DNA of 64,000 bases, taken from assembly GCA_015057365.1 (NCBI GenBank), contig SVEN01000008.1, positions 1 through 64,000 on the forward strand. The letters are read 5' to 3'. Position numbers and translations under genes: made by a program. Every line of letters begins with the position of its first letter. Within the stretch, counting starts at the first letter, position 1. The stretch comes from Lachnospiraceae bacterium. Lineage in GTDB: Bacteria; Bacillota; Clostridia; Lachnospirales; Lachnospiraceae. The notes below the pieces were generated by a model. That model saw nothing but the letters and a program-made list of their open reading frames with translations, did not search any database and was not told the origin of the DNA. Below are positions 25,061-34,448 of this stretch, in pieces.

Positions 25061-26620
25061 GTGCAAGTAGATATCATCGTACTTATTATTGCATGCGCAG
25101 GTGCTGCTGTGTTAGCCGGTGTTATTTGTTGGTTCTTAGCAATCGCTTACCGTAAGAAGATTGTGGAAGCCAAAATCGGTTCGGCAGAGAGCATGGCAAG
25201 AGACATAAAGAATGATGCATTAAAGGCAGCAGAAGCAATGAAAAAGGAAGCAATGCTCGAAATCAAGGAAGAGAAGCTGAAGACGCAGAACGAACTTGAG
25301 AAAGAAGCAAAAGAGCAGCGTGCCGATTTACATCGCTATGAGCAGCGTGTCTTGTCGAAGGAAGAAGCCATCGATAAGAAGGCTACCGCATTGGAAAAGA
25401 AGGAAAGTAAGTTAAGCCTCAAGGAAGCTGAGATGGACAAACTCAAGGCTGAAATGGAAGAGTTTCACCAGAAGCAGCTCCAGGAGCTTGAAAAGATTTC
25501 CGGTTTAACCTCCGAACAAGCAAAGGAATATCTTATTAAATCTGTTGAGGAAGATGTAAAGCATGAGACTGCCCTTATGATTAAGGAAATGGAATCCCGT
25601 GCAAAGGAAGAAGCGGACAAGAAGGCGAAGGAATACGTCGTAACCGCGATTCAGAAGTGTGCGGCTGACCATGTGGCAGAATCTACCATTTCCGTTGTTC
25701 CGTTACCGAACGACGAAATGAAGGGACGTATTATCGGTCGTGAAGGCCGTAACATCCGTACATTGGAAACCTTAACAGGCGTGGAACTTATCATTGACGA
25801 TACTCCGGAGGCAGTAGTGCTGTCCGGGTTCGATCCGATTCGGAGAGAGGTTGCAAGAATTGCGCTTGAAAAGCTCATTATTGACGGCCGTATTCATCCG
25901 GCTAGAATCGAGGAGATGGTAGAGAAGGCGCAGAAGGAAGTGGATACCATGATTCGCGAAGAAGGTGAATCCGCCGCTTTAGAGGTAGGCGTACACGGCA
26001 TCCATCCGGAGTTGATTAAGCTCCTTGGTCGTATGAAGTTCCGTACAAGCTACGGTCAGAATGCATTAAAGCACTCCATTGAAGTTGCGATTTTATCCGG
26101 TCTTATTGCCGGTGAAATCGGTGTTGATACCCGACTTGCGAAGCGTGCAGGTTTGCTGCATGATATCGGTAAGTCCGTTGACCATGAAATGGAAGGTACT
26201 CATGTACAAATCGGCGTGGATTTATGCCGCAAGTACAAGGAGTCCGCAAATGTTATCAATGCGGTGGAATCTCACCACGGTGATGTGGAGCCGCAGACTT
26301 TGGTTGCATGTATCGTACAGGCAGCCGATACGATTTCCGCAGCCCGTCCGGGCGCAAGACGTGAGACGTTAGAAGCGTACACCAACAGATTGAAACAGTT
26401 AGAAGATATTGCCAACAGCTTTAAGGGGGTAGATAAGTCCTTTGCAATTCAGGCAGGTCGAGAAGTACGTGTCATGGTAGTACCGGAGCAGGTATCCGAT
26501 GACGATTTAGTATTACTCGCTCGTGACTTATCGAAAAAGATCGAGTCTGAACTGGAATATCCGGGACAGATTAAGATTAACGTGGTTCGTGAGACGAAGG
26601 CTACGGATTACGCAAAGTAA
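25061..26620 (+). CDS. rny: Ribonuclease Y
   Basis: This 519-residue membrane-anchored endoribonuclease initiates mRNA decay in Firmicutes. Order: membrane helix (about 5-25), long coiled coil (about 35-195), KH domain ('[28 protein letters not shown]'), then an HD domain with '[15 protein letters not shown]' and '[10 protein letters not shown]'. Start: AAAGGAGG (25047-25053) is 7 bases before the GTG at 25061; an earlier in-frame TTG at 25040 precedes the site and is rejected. Confidence 0.97.
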   Translation: MQVDIIVLIIACAGAAVLAGVICWFLAIAYRKKIVEAKIGSAESMARDIKNDALKAAEAMKKEAMLEIKEEKLKTQNELEKEAKEQRADLHRYEQRVLSKEEAIDKKATALEKKESKLSLKEAEMDKLKAEMEEFHQKQLQELEKISGLTSEQAKEYLIKSVEEDVKHETALMIKEMESRAKEEADKKAKEYVVTAIQKCAADHVAESTISVVPLPNDEMKGRIIGREGRNIRTLETLTGVELIIDDTPEAVVLSGFDPIRREVARIALEKLIIDGRIHPARIEEMVEKAQKEVDTMIREEGESAALEVGVHGIHPELIKLLGRMKFRTSYGQNALKHSIEVAILSGLIAGEIGVDTRLAKRAGLLHDIGKSVDHEMEGTHVQIGVDLCRKYKESANVINAVESHHGDVEPQTLVACIVQAADTISAARPGARRETLEAYTNRLKQLEDIANSFKGVDKSFAIQAGREVRVMVVPEQVSDDDLVLLARDLSKKIESELEYPGQIKINVVRETKATDYAK

Positions 26621-26630
26621 GAGATGTAAA

Positions 26631-26665
26631 AGAAGTCGTTACATAGATTGTGGCGGCTTCTTTTT
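26631..26665 (+). terminator. Terminator after rny
   Basis: An 8-bp stem (26631-26638 with 26654-26661, including one G-U pair) is followed by TTTTT. Confidence 0.75.
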
Positions 26666-26683
26666 GCGTAAAGGAGGGGTGTT

Positions 26684-27307
26684 ATGTTTTGTACAAAGTG
26701 CGGAAAGCAGTTGAAGGGAACCGAAAAGTTTTGTCCTGCTTGCGGGGAGAAGATAAGAAGTAAAGAGGCACCGAATAGTCGCTTAAAAACAGGCGCAGGA
26801 GTCGGTTTAGCGACCTATGTGGGAGTTGTTGTATTGTTTTATTATGTTATGTTTATTCTTTTGATGACTTGTACTCCGGCAGATGCAAAAGGCTTCCGTA
26901 TTGCGTGTATTATTTGTTTTGTGCCGATCTTGTTGTTATGTGTGTGGATCATTATCGGAAGTACGGATTATATAATTGTGGAAGGAAATCAATTCTATGC
27001 CAGAAGGAATTTAAAAAAGTACACGTTTCGCTGCACGGATATCCAAACAATATATTATATGCGTAGAGCAAACGTTCCTTTCGGCGGAATCAGTTGTGGT
27101 GTGAATCTGGTTTTACAGGATAACAAGGTGCTTCATGCAGAGTATGGGTATAAAAAGGTGTTTAAGGCAGATTATAAATATAAAAATTACAGAAAGTTTG
27201 CCGGGTATTTAGCAGAACTGCACGATGCCGGGGTGATAGCCGAGGAAGTAATTTCGCCGGAGGAAAAGGAAAAATTGGTGATGGTGACACAAGGGAAGTT
27301 GAGGTAA
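26684..27307 (+). CDS. Zinc-ribbon membrane protein with PH-like C-terminus
   Basis: The 207-residue protein starts with a zinc ribbon (FCTKCGK ... FCPACGEK, residues 2-24). Two membrane helices follow (about 45-67 and 75-97). A beta-rich C-terminal domain ('YIIVEGNQFYARRNLKKYTFRCTDIQTIYYM') resembles bacterial PH domains that often follow paired helices. The function is unknown. AAAGGAGGGG gives the start. The next gene follows after 7 bases, so they are probably cotranscribed. Confidence 0.75.
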   Translation: MFCTKCGKQLKGTEKFCPACGEKIRSKEAPNSRLKTGAGVGLATYVGVVVLFYYVMFILLMTCTPADAKGFRIACIICFVPILLLCVWIIIGSTDYIIVEGNQFYARRNLKKYTFRCTDIQTIYYMRRANVPFGGISCGVNLVLQDNKVLHAEYGYKKVFKADYKYKNYRKFAGYLAELHDAGVIAEEVISPEEKEKLVMVTQGKLR

Positions 27308-27314
27308 GGCATAA

Positions 27315-28556
27315 ATGAAAACGGAATATAAATTACTCCTTGCAATCGTCTTGCTTATTTCAACGGTAATTGTAATAAAGTTAAATAAAAACGATGTAAT
27401 GGAACACATCATAAAAAGTAATGACAAACAGTTATACTTTTCTCATTATGCCAGCGGTTCGGCGGGAGAGTATTGGGAATATGAATTAAGCACATCTGAA
27501 GTAATAAAGGAAACCAAGCATTACAGAAGCGGATTGGGGAACAATTATCATTGGGTATTTACTCCGATTGGGGAAGGTAACGTAACAATTAATTGGAAGC
27601 TATACGAAGCCGGTGGGCCCAAATATAATAAAACCAAATCTTACAGCGTTACCTATTATTTTGATGAATTCGGAAATTATACGGTATTAGAAGATACAAG
27701 GGAAGACGCAGATAACAACAATAGGATATCACCAACACCAATCGAAGTAACAAAAGCACCCGCGATATTGTATCAGGAAGATGGAATGACCAGAGAGGAA
27801 ATAATGGAAGCGCTTTCGGTTACACCGACACCGGGACCGGAGCCGTATTCGGTATTTGATACAGAAAAGGATATCAATGTCGGGGATGTGGTTATCATGG
27901 GAAACTATGCTCATCAGGATTCTGAGGTTTTATACGACGATGCTGACGGGAATAAATATGATATATGGTCGATTCCGGTTAAGTGGCTTGTACTGGACAA
28001 GGTAGACGATAAAACATTGCTTTTGGCACTGTATAATGTGGATGTGATTGCCTTTGATGAAGGAAAACAGGAAAAAACAACATGGGAGACCAGTACATTA
28101 CGGTCATGGTTGAATGGGAAATTTCGTGAGAGTGCATTTGACGAAAAAGAGCAAGAATGTATTGCCGAAACAGTAGTTAGAGCGGAAGCTAATCCATTGT
28201 ACGGAACCGAAGGAGGTGTTGATTCAAGAGACTATATATTTGTTCTAAGTGTCGAGGAGGCAGAGCGTTATCTTCAAAAGAAGGAAGAGAGAAGCACACA
28301 AATAGAACCGCCTGTCAATAAAGAAAGAATTGATTGGTCAGAAGATATTCCGATTGCTGATACGACTGATTTTTATGGGTGGTGGTTACGGACACCTGGG
28401 GAGAATGAAAAAAGAATGGCATATGTCTGCGGATTCGGAGAGATACATTTAGAAGGAGCGTTAGTAGGTGATTCGTTGACTTCTGTTCGTCCGGCCATGT
28501 GGGTTGACTTAAACAAGGTGAAGGAAGTTGGCTTAGAGATAAGTTCAGAAGAGTAA
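27315..28556 (+). CDS. Membrane-anchored DUF6273-type protein
   Basis: The 413-residue protein has an N-terminal helix (about 5-22), an unrecognised N-terminal extracytoplasmic part to about 170, and a DUF6273-like domain from about 190. This domain has 'DVVIMGNY', 'IPVKWLVLDKVDDKTLLLALYNVDV', 'TSTLRSWLNGKF', 'YGWWLRTPGE' and 'VRPAMWVDLN'. DUF6273 is common in surface proteins of gut Clostridia; its ligand is unknown. The C-terminus of M56-C at 40 kb carries the same type of domain ('PLEWLVLERDGDRALLLSKYGIE ... RPAIWVDV'). Confidence 0.77.
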   Translation: MKTEYKLLLAIVLLISTVIVIKLNKNDVMEHIIKSNDKQLYFSHYASGSAGEYWEYELSTSEVIKETKHYRSGLGNNYHWVFTPIGEGNVTINWKLYEAGGPKYNKTKSYSVTYYFDEFGNYTVLEDTREDADNNNRISPTPIEVTKAPAILYQEDGMTREEIMEALSVTPTPGPEPYSVFDTEKDINVGDVVIMGNYAHQDSEVLYDDADGNKYDIWSIPVKWLVLDKVDDKTLLLALYNVDVIAFDEGKQEKTTWETSTLRSWLNGKFRESAFDEKEQECIAETVVRAEANPLYGTEGGVDSRDYIFVLSVEEAERYLQKKEERSTQIEPPVNKERIDWSEDIPIADTTDFYGWWLRTPGENEKRMAYVCGFGEIHLEGALVGDSLTSVRPAMWVDLNKVKEVGLEISSEE

Positions 28557-28592
28557 AGTTCATCTGTTTTTGCTACTTTTACAAAAAAGTGC

Positions 28593-28621
28593 TTGCATTT
28601 TTCAAGGTCTTACATTATAAT
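28593..28621 (+). promoter_or_regulatory. Promoter of the aminotransferase gene
   Basis: TTGCAT (28593-28598) and TATAAT (28616-28621) are spaced by 17 bases, about 70 bases before the start codon. Confidence 0.8.
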
Positions 28622-28690
28622 ACATTAGAATACGTTGTGAGATTGTATACAATGATACATTTACACAACACTTTGAAGGAGAGATAAGAT

Positions 28691-29890
28691 ATGGCACTTA
28701 CGTTATCGAAAAAAGCGCAGGCTGTAAAGCCTTCTTCCACACTTGCAATTACCGCAAAGGCAAATGAATTAAAGGCAAAGGGCCTGGATGTTGTAGGCTT
28801 TGGCGCAGGCGAGCCGGATTTCAATACCCCGGCAAATATCTGCGATGCCGCAATCAGTGCGATTCATGCCGGTTTCACCAAGTATACTCCGGCTGCGGGT
28901 ACAGTGGAGTTAAAGCAGGCAATCTGCAAGAAGTTCGAGACTTTTAATAAGCTTCACTACGAACCGAATCAGATTGTAGTAAGTAACGGAGGTAAGCATT
29001 CTTTAACTAATATTTTTTCCGCAATTTTAAATCCGGGGGATGAGGTAATTATCCCGGCACCGTTCTGGTTAAGCTATCCGGAAATCGTTCGTTTGGCGGA
29101 CGGCGTGCCGGTAATCGTTCGTTGCGGTAAGGAGCAGGGCTACAAGATGACCGCTGAGCAGCTGGCGGCGGCATGCACCGAGAATACCAAGGCTGTTGTA
29201 CTTAACACCCCGAACAACCCGACCGGTATGATTTATACCCGCGAGGAGCTTGAGGCGCTTGCAAAGGTTATCGTAGAGAAGGACATCTACTGCGTAGCCG
29301 ACGAAATGTACGAAAACCTCATTTATGAAGGATACGAAGCTGTCAGCATCGCTTCCTTAAACGAGGAGATTTATAAGAGAACTATTACCTGTAGCGGTGT
29401 GGCAAAGAGCTACGCGATGACCGGTTGGAGAATCGGTTACACCGGTTCCTCTGCTGAGATTGCAAAGCTCATGGGCAGTGTACAGAGCCATCAGACCTCC
29501 AACCCGAACTCCATTGCCCAGAAGGCAACTGTAGAAGCTCTTCTCGGACCGCAGGATACGGTACAGGAGATGAACAAGGAGTTCGATAAGCGTCGTATTT
29601 ACATGTATGAACGTGTGGCAAAGATGGATCTTGTGGATGCCTTAAAGCCGCTTGGTGCATTCTACGTATTTATTGATGTGAGCAAGCTTTTGGAGAAGTC
29701 CTACAAGGGCGAGAAGATTGCGGATGTCGGCAAGCTGGCGAAGATTCTCATCGAGGATTACATGACTGCGGTAATTCCGTGTGCAGACTTCGGTTTTGAC
29801 GATCACATCCGTCTGTCCTATGCAATTTCCATGGAGCAGATTAAGAAGGGCTTAGACAGAATCGAGCAGTTCATTAAGGATGTACAGTAA
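28691..29890 (+). CDS. aspB: Pyridoxal-phosphate aminotransferase, aspartate aminotransferase type (class I, subgroup 1-beta)
   Basis: The 399-residue enzyme has 'VVGFGAGEPDFNTPANI', 'NTPNNPTGMIY', the PLP lysine K239 in 'SGVAKSYAMTGWRIGY', and the C-terminal substrate arginine region 'DHIRLSYAISMEQI'. These mark the Firmicute aspartate aminotransferase family, which exchanges amino groups between aspartate/oxaloacetate and glutamate/2-oxoglutarate. Strict substrate choice cannot be read from sequence. AAGGAGAG precedes the ATG. It is monocistronic, with its own promoter and a shared terminator. Confidence 0.92.
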   Translation: MALTLSKKAQAVKPSSTLAITAKANELKAKGLDVVGFGAGEPDFNTPANICDAAISAIHAGFTKYTPAAGTVELKQAICKKFETFNKLHYEPNQIVVSNGGKHSLTNIFSAILNPGDEVIIPAPFWLSYPEIVRLADGVPVIVRCGKEQGYKMTAEQLAAACTENTKAVVLNTPNNPTGMIYTREELEALAKVIVEKDIYCVADEMYENLIYEGYEAVSIASLNEEIYKRTITCSGVAKSYAMTGWRIGYTGSSAEIAKLMGSVQSHQTSNPNSIAQKATVEALLGPQDTVQEMNKEFDKRRIYMYERVAKMDLVDALKPLGAFYVFIDVSKLLEKSYKGEKIADVGKLAKILIEDYMTAVIPCADFGFDDHIRLSYAISMEQIKKGLDRIEQFIKDVQ

Positions 29891-29914
29891 GTATTAATAA
29901 AAATAAGTAAAAAC

Positions 29915-29956
29915 GGAGCTTCGGGCTTTTGCAAATGCAAAAGTCAGAGGCTCTTT
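29915..29956. terminator. Bidirectional terminator between convergent genes
   Basis: Nested stems (GAGC with GCTC outside; GCTTTTGCA with TGCAAAAGT inside) lie between the aminotransferase gene and the minus-strand gene. A short T run follows on the plus strand, and an AAAAA run at 29910-29913 gives T residues on the minus strand. Confidence 0.7.
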
Positions 29957-29962
29957 CCATGT

Positions 29963-30859
29963 TTATTCCAGATCTATTACGCCTGTCATTTCTTTGTCAC
30001 GGAACAAAAAAGCTACAAGTTGCAGTAAAAGCAGTATCACAACTCCCAGGATAAACCCGATAAAGGTATACGCAGATAATTGAACGGTATCTACCGCTTG
30101 CCCGGATATAGCGCAGACAAGACCGGCGATTCCGGTACCTGCAAGCAGGTTAAGTAAAGCAGAGGCAAATAGAAGCGGCAACGTTGCAGCACCGCGACGT
30201 CCCGGTGCGAGTGTATAGCCCAACCATGCAAGTACGCCGATGAAGATACCGATACAAGGAGCCGCATCACTTTTCGTTACCAGAAGACTCCAGAGAATCG
30301 TTCCCGGAAGGCTGAAGAGTAGTGCCCAAAGAAAGCCTGCCTTGTAGGTGGGTATTTTGTTTTTTCGAAAACAGGAAGTCGCCTGTTGTTCCTTTTGCAT
30401 GAGGCTACCACGACAGGCAGAATGTATGTAATGTACGGTACGATTATGTGCCATCATATACCAATGTCCGGATAAAGGGAGGATTTCCTTGCCACATTCC
30501 GGACAAACATGGATTCCGGAAGCTCCGTATTCCTTCAATTGTGGGTAGAACCATGAAATAAAGGCCGAAATATCCTCAAAAGAGTATTTCTCACCAAAAG
30601 AACACCATTGAAAATGAAGTTTTTCCGGTTCAATACTATATTGGTTAATGTGATACTTTGCTTTTACATCGGATGTCTGTAAAAAGTTCTGTAGCTTTTC
30701 CTGTTGTTCCTTATCAGAAATACAAGTGTTGACGGTTAATTGTTTCCCGGCCGGATTCACAAAAAGCGCGGAAGAATACCCCCTCAAATTACCGAAAAAG
30801 TAATCCTCTCCAAAGGGCATCAGACCTTCCGATTCAGCGTATGTCTTAAGATTGCTCAT
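29963..30859 (-). CDS. Unknown membrane protein with cytoplasmic CxxC region
   Basis: I do not recognise this 298-residue protein. Residues 1-165 are soluble, with a possible metal site (HVCPECGKEILP, then His and Cys in 'HYIHSAC'). Four hydrophobic segments fill about 172-288, and the C-terminus is 'FRDKEMTGVIDLE'. The start is fixed by AGGAG upstream of the ATG at 30859. It has its own promoter and is divergent from the two-component operon, with which there is no proven link. Confidence 0.75.
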   Translation of the reverse strand: MSNLKTYAESEGLMPFGEDYFFGNLRGYSSALFVNPAGKQLTVNTCISDKEQQEKLQNFLQTSDVKAKYHINQYSIEPEKLHFQWCSFGEKYSFEDISAFISWFYPQLKEYGASGIHVCPECGKEILPLSGHWYMMAHNRTVHYIHSACRGSLMQKEQQATSCFRKNKIPTYKAGFLWALLFSLPGTILWSLLVTKSDAAPCIGIFIGVLAWLGYTLAPGRRGAATLPLLFASALLNLLAGTGIAGLVCAISGQAVDTVQLSAYTFIGFILGVVILLLLQLVAFLFRDKEMTGVIDLE

Positions 30860-30888
30860 AATACGTCACTCCTATCTTTGATACTGTA

Positions 30889-30917
30889 AGTATATCGTTT
30901 CTTTTTGAAAAATGCAA
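30889..30917 (-). promoter_or_regulatory. Promoter of the minus-strand unknown membrane protein
   Basis: Read on the minus strand, TTGCAT (30917-30912) and TATACT (30894-30889) are spaced by 17 bases. Confidence 0.78.
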
Positions 30918-31041
30918 TAAATTAATATTTCAGAAACATTTCTTAAAACTTTCTCCAACAACTCCCCGTTAGAATGAACTCATCAAATGAAACAAAGCAA
31001 CATGCAAACAAAAAATATAACACAAAACGGAGGAAATGAAA

Positions 31042-31407
31042 ATGAACAAGAATGATCAGGAGTTTTTAGTACAGAAGATTCGCAGCCAGTATACGGAGAA
31101 GAAAACCACGAAACTGGACGAGTTAAAGGAACTGGACAAGAAGGTAAAGCAGCCGGCAAATGTATTTGCTTATGTGTTCGGTAGTATCAGTGCCATCATT
31201 ATGGGAACCGGTATGAGCCTTGTGATGACAGACCTGGGTGAGACTCTCGGTATGGGAGATGCCATGGTGCCGGGCGTGATAATCGGTGTTATCGGTTTGG
31301 TACTGGCACTGGTGAATTATCCGCTGTACAAGAAGATGCTCGGTTCCCGCAAGGAAAAGTATGCGGAGCAGATTATTAAGCTCAGTGACAAGCTGATGGA
31401 AGAGTAA
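31042..31407 (+). CDS. Small two-helix membrane protein, paralogue 1
   Basis: The 121-residue protein has a charged N-terminal helix ('VQKIRSQYTEKKTTKLDELKELDKKV'), two membrane helices (about 45-67 and 78-97) and a charged C-terminal helix ending 'EQIIKLSDKLMEE'. It resembles the protein at 34449 in length, layout and sequence ('KIRSxY', 'PGxIIGxxGLxxxxxxYPxY', 'IIKLSDKL' versus 'ILRLTDEL'). The function is unknown. GGAGG (31029-31033) is 8 bases before the ATG at 31042 and too close to the ATG at 31036. It is the first gene of the cluster containing a response regulator and a histidine kinase. Confidence 0.78.
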   Translation: MNKNDQEFLVQKIRSQYTEKKTTKLDELKELDKKVKQPANVFAYVFGSISAIIMGTGMSLVMTDLGETLGMGDAMVPGVIIGVIGLVLALVNYPLYKKMLGSRKEKYAEQIIKLSDKLMEE

Positions 31408-31437
31408 AATCAACAAAACAAAAAGGAGAATATGACA

Positions 31438-31653
31438 ATGTCTAAATTAGTAGAAGCAAACGAAAAAATCGCAGACGCAGTCGTGGAAGGATATAAGAAG
31501 ATTGAAAACGGTGTGGTATCCGGCTATAAAAAAATCGAAAAAGGGGCCGTAGACGGGTTTAACAAGGTAACCGATAAATGTGTTGAGAAGCTCTTTGCAA
31601 AAGAAGGAGAAACAGTAGAAGAAGCAAAGAAGAGACTTTCCGGAGAGAAGTAA
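31438..31653 (+). CDS. Small 11-residue-repeat protein
   Basis: The 71-residue protein is built on an imperfect repeat (VVEGYKKIENG, VVSGYKKIEKG, AVDGFNKVTDK) followed by 'CVEKLFAKEGETVEEAKKRLS'. The repeats should form one amphipathic helix. There is no signal peptide or membrane helix. The function is unknown. An ATG at 31432 is also possible; GGAG at 31425-31428 fits the ATG at 31438 better. It lies between the two-helix gene and the response regulator. Confidence 0.75.
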   Translation: MSKLVEANEKIADAVVEGYKKIENGVVSGYKKIEKGAVDGFNKVTDKCVEKLFAKEGETVEEAKKRLSGEK

Positions 31654-31717
31654 GCGACAACCGTTAGCGGAAGATAACGATTTAAAGCAAAACAGAAACA
31701 AAACTTTAACATTTCTA

Positions 31718-31726
31718 TGGTATGAT
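31718..31726 (+). promoter_or_regulatory. Possible extended -10 promoter before the response regulator
   Basis: TGGTATGAT has the TGn extension and a good -10 hexamer (TATGAT, 31721-31726), but no good -35 is seen. Upstream lies AAAACTTT (31700-31707), which also occurs at 30945-30952 ahead of the first cluster gene. Confidence 0.45.
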
Positions 31727-31774
31727 ATCCGTAAGGACAATAATGCAGTTATCTTAAGAAACGGAGGAACTCCT

Positions 31775-32446
31775 ATGTTTAAGATTTTGGTAGTAGAGGA
31801 TGATAAGGATTTAAATAAGACGGTCTGCTCCTTTTTAAATCACAGCGGATATGAGGCTGTTGGGTGTCTTAGCGCTAATGAGGCTTATGATGCATTGTAC
31901 GAGACGGTGTTTGACCTGATTATTTCGGATATTATGATGCCGGGAACGGACGGGTTTGAATTTGCCAGAACCGTACGGACTCAGAATGAGAACATTCCGA
32001 TTTTGTTTATGACTGCCAGGGACGATATGGCGTCAAAACAGCGGGGCTTCCGAATCGGCGTGGACGATTATATGGTAAAGCCGATTGATTTAGATGAGCT
32101 GTTTCTACGTATCGGAGCGCTCCTGCGCCGGGCCAAGATTGCGGCCAACAGAAAGCTTGAAATCGGAAGCTTTATCATGGATGCGGACGAGCATACGGCA
32201 TACTTAAATGACGAGGAAATTCCGATGACCAATCGGGAATTCAGTATTTTATATAAACTTCTGTCTTATCCGAAGAAGACCTTTACCAGAATGCAGCTCA
32301 TGGACGAGTTCTGGGATGTGGATACGGAGACCACACCACGGGCAGTGGATGTGTATATGACGAAGCTTCGCGGAAAGCTGGCAAATTGCGAGGATTTTGA
32401 GATTGTAACGGTACACGGCCTCGGATATAAGGCGGTGATTAAGTGA
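31775..32446 (+). CDS. OmpR-family response regulator
   Basis: The 223-residue protein has a receiver domain with D52 as phosphoacceptor ('IISDIMMPGTDGF') and K102 ('DDYMVKPID'), then an OmpR/PhoB winged-helix DNA-binding domain ('MTNREFSILYKLLSYPKKTFTRMQLMDEFW ... RAVDVYMTKLRGKL'). Its stop overlaps the kinase start (GTGA), so the two form a cognate pair. The target is unknown; autoregulation of this cluster is plausible. ACGGAGGA lies before the ATG. Confidence 0.95.
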   Translation: MFKILVVEDDKDLNKTVCSFLNHSGYEAVGCLSANEAYDALYETVFDLIISDIMMPGTDGFEFARTVRTQNENIPILFMTARDDMASKQRGFRIGVDDYMVKPIDLDELFLRIGALLRRAKIAANRKLEIGSFIMDADEHTAYLNDEEIPMTNREFSILYKLLSYPKKTFTRMQLMDEFWDVDTETTPRAVDVYMTKLRGKLANCEDFEIVTVHGLGYKAVIK

Positions 32447-33516
32447 GAAAGGAAACACATGTCCCAAAGATATTAAAAGCGGTGAGCCGGTATACCTTAT
32501 TTTTCTTAATCATAGCTTTTCCGATTACTTGTTGTTTGATGTTATTTATCAGAACTATGTCCGGAAGTATGGGATTGGAATTAACCAGTGAAAACATCAG
32601 TATCGCAGCGAAAATAACCTTTGTGAATGTAGTGGCACTTAGTATTTTATTTGCGGTTATCGATAGAATACGGCGAAAAATTACGGTGGACCGTCCGGTT
32701 CGTAAGATTACAAAAGCGGCGGAGCAAATGATGCAAGGTGACTTTTCCGTACGTATCGAGCCGATCAAAGGATTCGGTGACGGGGAGAAGTTTAATGAAA
32801 TTATCCGTTGTTTTAACCAAATGGCAGAGGAACTTTCCGGCGTGGAAACCTTGCGGACGGATTTTGTGGCAAACGTTTCCCATGAGATGAAAACACCCCT
32901 TGCCGTAATGCAGAATTTCGGGACTCTTTTGCAAACACCGGGGCTGACCGAGGAACAGCGTCTGGAATATGCCAAAGGAGTTACCGACGGTGCAAGACGT
33001 CTGGCCGGTATGATGACCAATATGTTAAAACTGAACCGTCTGGAGAATCAGCAAATTTATCCGAAGGCGACGCAGTACGATTTAAGTGAGCAGTTATGTG
33101 AATGTTTGCTTCAGTTCGAGGATGTCTGGGAACGCCGGAATATCGAAATCGACACGGAATTGGAGGAAGGAGTTAACGTAACGGCCGATCAGGAGTTGCT
33201 GACGCTGGTATGGAACAACTTACTTTCCAATGCCTTTAAGTTTACGGAAGACGGAGGTTCGGTCTCTTTGAAACTAAAAACAACGGAGCATCACGCTATC
33301 GTAACGGTGGCTGATACCGGTTGCGGCATGTCGCCGGAAGTGGGCGCTCATATTTTTGATAAGTTTTATCAGGGAGATACGTCTCATGCCACGGAAGGAA
33401 ACGGTCTCGGACTTGCCCTTGTGAAACGTGTCATCGACATAATGCAGGGAGAAATCCGGGTAGACAGCACACTGGGGCAAGGTACGGAATTTACGGTAAA
33501 AATACCGAAAGGATGA
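32443..33516 (+). CDS. Sensor histidine kinase
   Basis: The 357-residue membrane kinase has two helices (about 16-38 and 52-75) with only a short extracytoplasmic loop, a HAMP-like linker, HisKA with H147 in 'VSHEMKTPLAVMQNF', and HATPase_c ('NNLLSNAFKFTEDGG', 'VADTGCGMSPEV', 'GNGLGLALVKRV'). The tiny external loop suggests it senses within the membrane or through a partner, for example the flanking small membrane proteins. It starts at GTG, overlapping the regulator's stop. Confidence 0.94.
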   Translation: MRKETHVPKILKAVSRYTLFFLIIAFPITCCLMLFIRTMSGSMGLELTSENISIAAKITFVNVVALSILFAVIDRIRRKITVDRPVRKITKAAEQMMQGDFSVRIEPIKGFGDGEKFNEIIRCFNQMAEELSGVETLRTDFVANVSHEMKTPLAVMQNFGTLLQTPGLTEEQRLEYAKGVTDGARRLAGMMTNMLKLNRLENQQIYPKATQYDLSEQLCECLLQFEDVWERRNIEIDTELEEGVNVTADQELLTLVWNNLLSNAFKFTEDGGSVSLKLKTTEHHAIVTVADTGCGMSPEVGAHIFDKFYQGDTSHATEGNGLGLALVKRVIDIMQGEIRVDSTLGQGTEFTVKIPKG

Positions 33517-33518
33517 TT

Positions 33519-34442
33519 ATGAGACAGACAAATAACGATAGGAAAGAAGTTAATAAATCTTGGAAGAAATGGTTGTTTCCGCCGGTCTGGATAATCTTGC
33601 TTTTAACGGTGGTATGCGCCGCGGCATTGGTGACGGTATTTATAAAACATCTGGAAACCCATCCGGTGGCTTATGTGGTGTATGTGGTATCTTTTTATAC
33701 CATTTCAGTGCTTTCACTTGCCTTCGGAACTACTTTTCCAAGAGAGTTGAAACGTGTCAAAGAGTGGTTTTTCGGAACCAAATACGGCAATCAATATATG
33801 ACGGATGTTGTATTTAAAAATCAGTTATCTTTGTATGCCACACTTGCGGTCAACCTACTGTATGTGGCAGTCAATACGGTTATGTATTTTTTATACGATT
33901 CCATGTGGTTCGTGATTTTGGCGGTGTATTACGGCATTCTGGCACTGATGCGCTTTTTGCTGCTGCGGTATAAGGCAAAGCATGAAATCGGAAGCAACCG
34001 CATGGGAGAATTGCACCGGGCCGTTTTGTGTTCATCGATTTTATTACTGGTGAACATTGTGCTTTCCGGAGCGGTTTTGATGATATTGTATGCGGAAAAA
34101 GGATTCTTTTATCACGGAATCCTGATTTATGTGGTGGCGCTGTATACGTTTTATATTACGGTGTACGCCATTGTAAATGTGGTCAAATATCGGAAATATA
34201 ACAGTCCGGTGATGTTAACGGCAAAAATCATAGCGTTGTCGGCAGCACTGGTTTCCATGCTTTCTCTGGAAACAGCCATGTTATCGGAATTCGGTGCCGA
34301 AATGGCAGAGACGGAAAAACGGGTTTTGATTGCGGCTACCGGCGGAGGAGTCAGCGTGGCTGTAGTTCTTATGTCAAGCTTTATGATTGTCCGGTCCGTC
34401 AAGGAAATGAAAGCAATACGAAATACAGAAAATAAGGAGTAA
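33519..34442 (+). CDS. Multi-helix membrane protein of the two-component cluster
   Basis: The 307-residue protein has about eight hydrophobic segments and short charged loops ('FPRELKRVKEWFFGTKYGN', 'LLRYKAKHEIGSNRMGE'). I recognise no transporter or enzyme motif. GAAAGGA is 6 bases before the ATG at 33519; the ATG at 33513 overlaps the kinase stop (ATGA) and is the alternative. Its position, coupled to the kinase, suggests a signalling partner or regulated target. Confidence 0.75.
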   Translation: MRQTNNDRKEVNKSWKKWLFPPVWIILLLTVVCAAALVTVFIKHLETHPVAYVVYVVSFYTISVLSLAFGTTFPRELKRVKEWFFGTKYGNQYMTDVVFKNQLSLYATLAVNLLYVAVNTVMYFLYDSMWFVILAVYYGILALMRFLLLRYKAKHEIGSNRMGELHRAVLCSSILLLVNIVLSGAVLMILYAEKGFFYHGILIYVVALYTFYITVYAIVNVVKYRKYNSPVMLTAKIIALSAALVSMLSLETAMLSEFGAEMAETEKRVLIAATGGGVSVAVVLMSSFMIVRSVKEMKAIRNTENKE

Positions 34443-34448
34443 ACAAGG

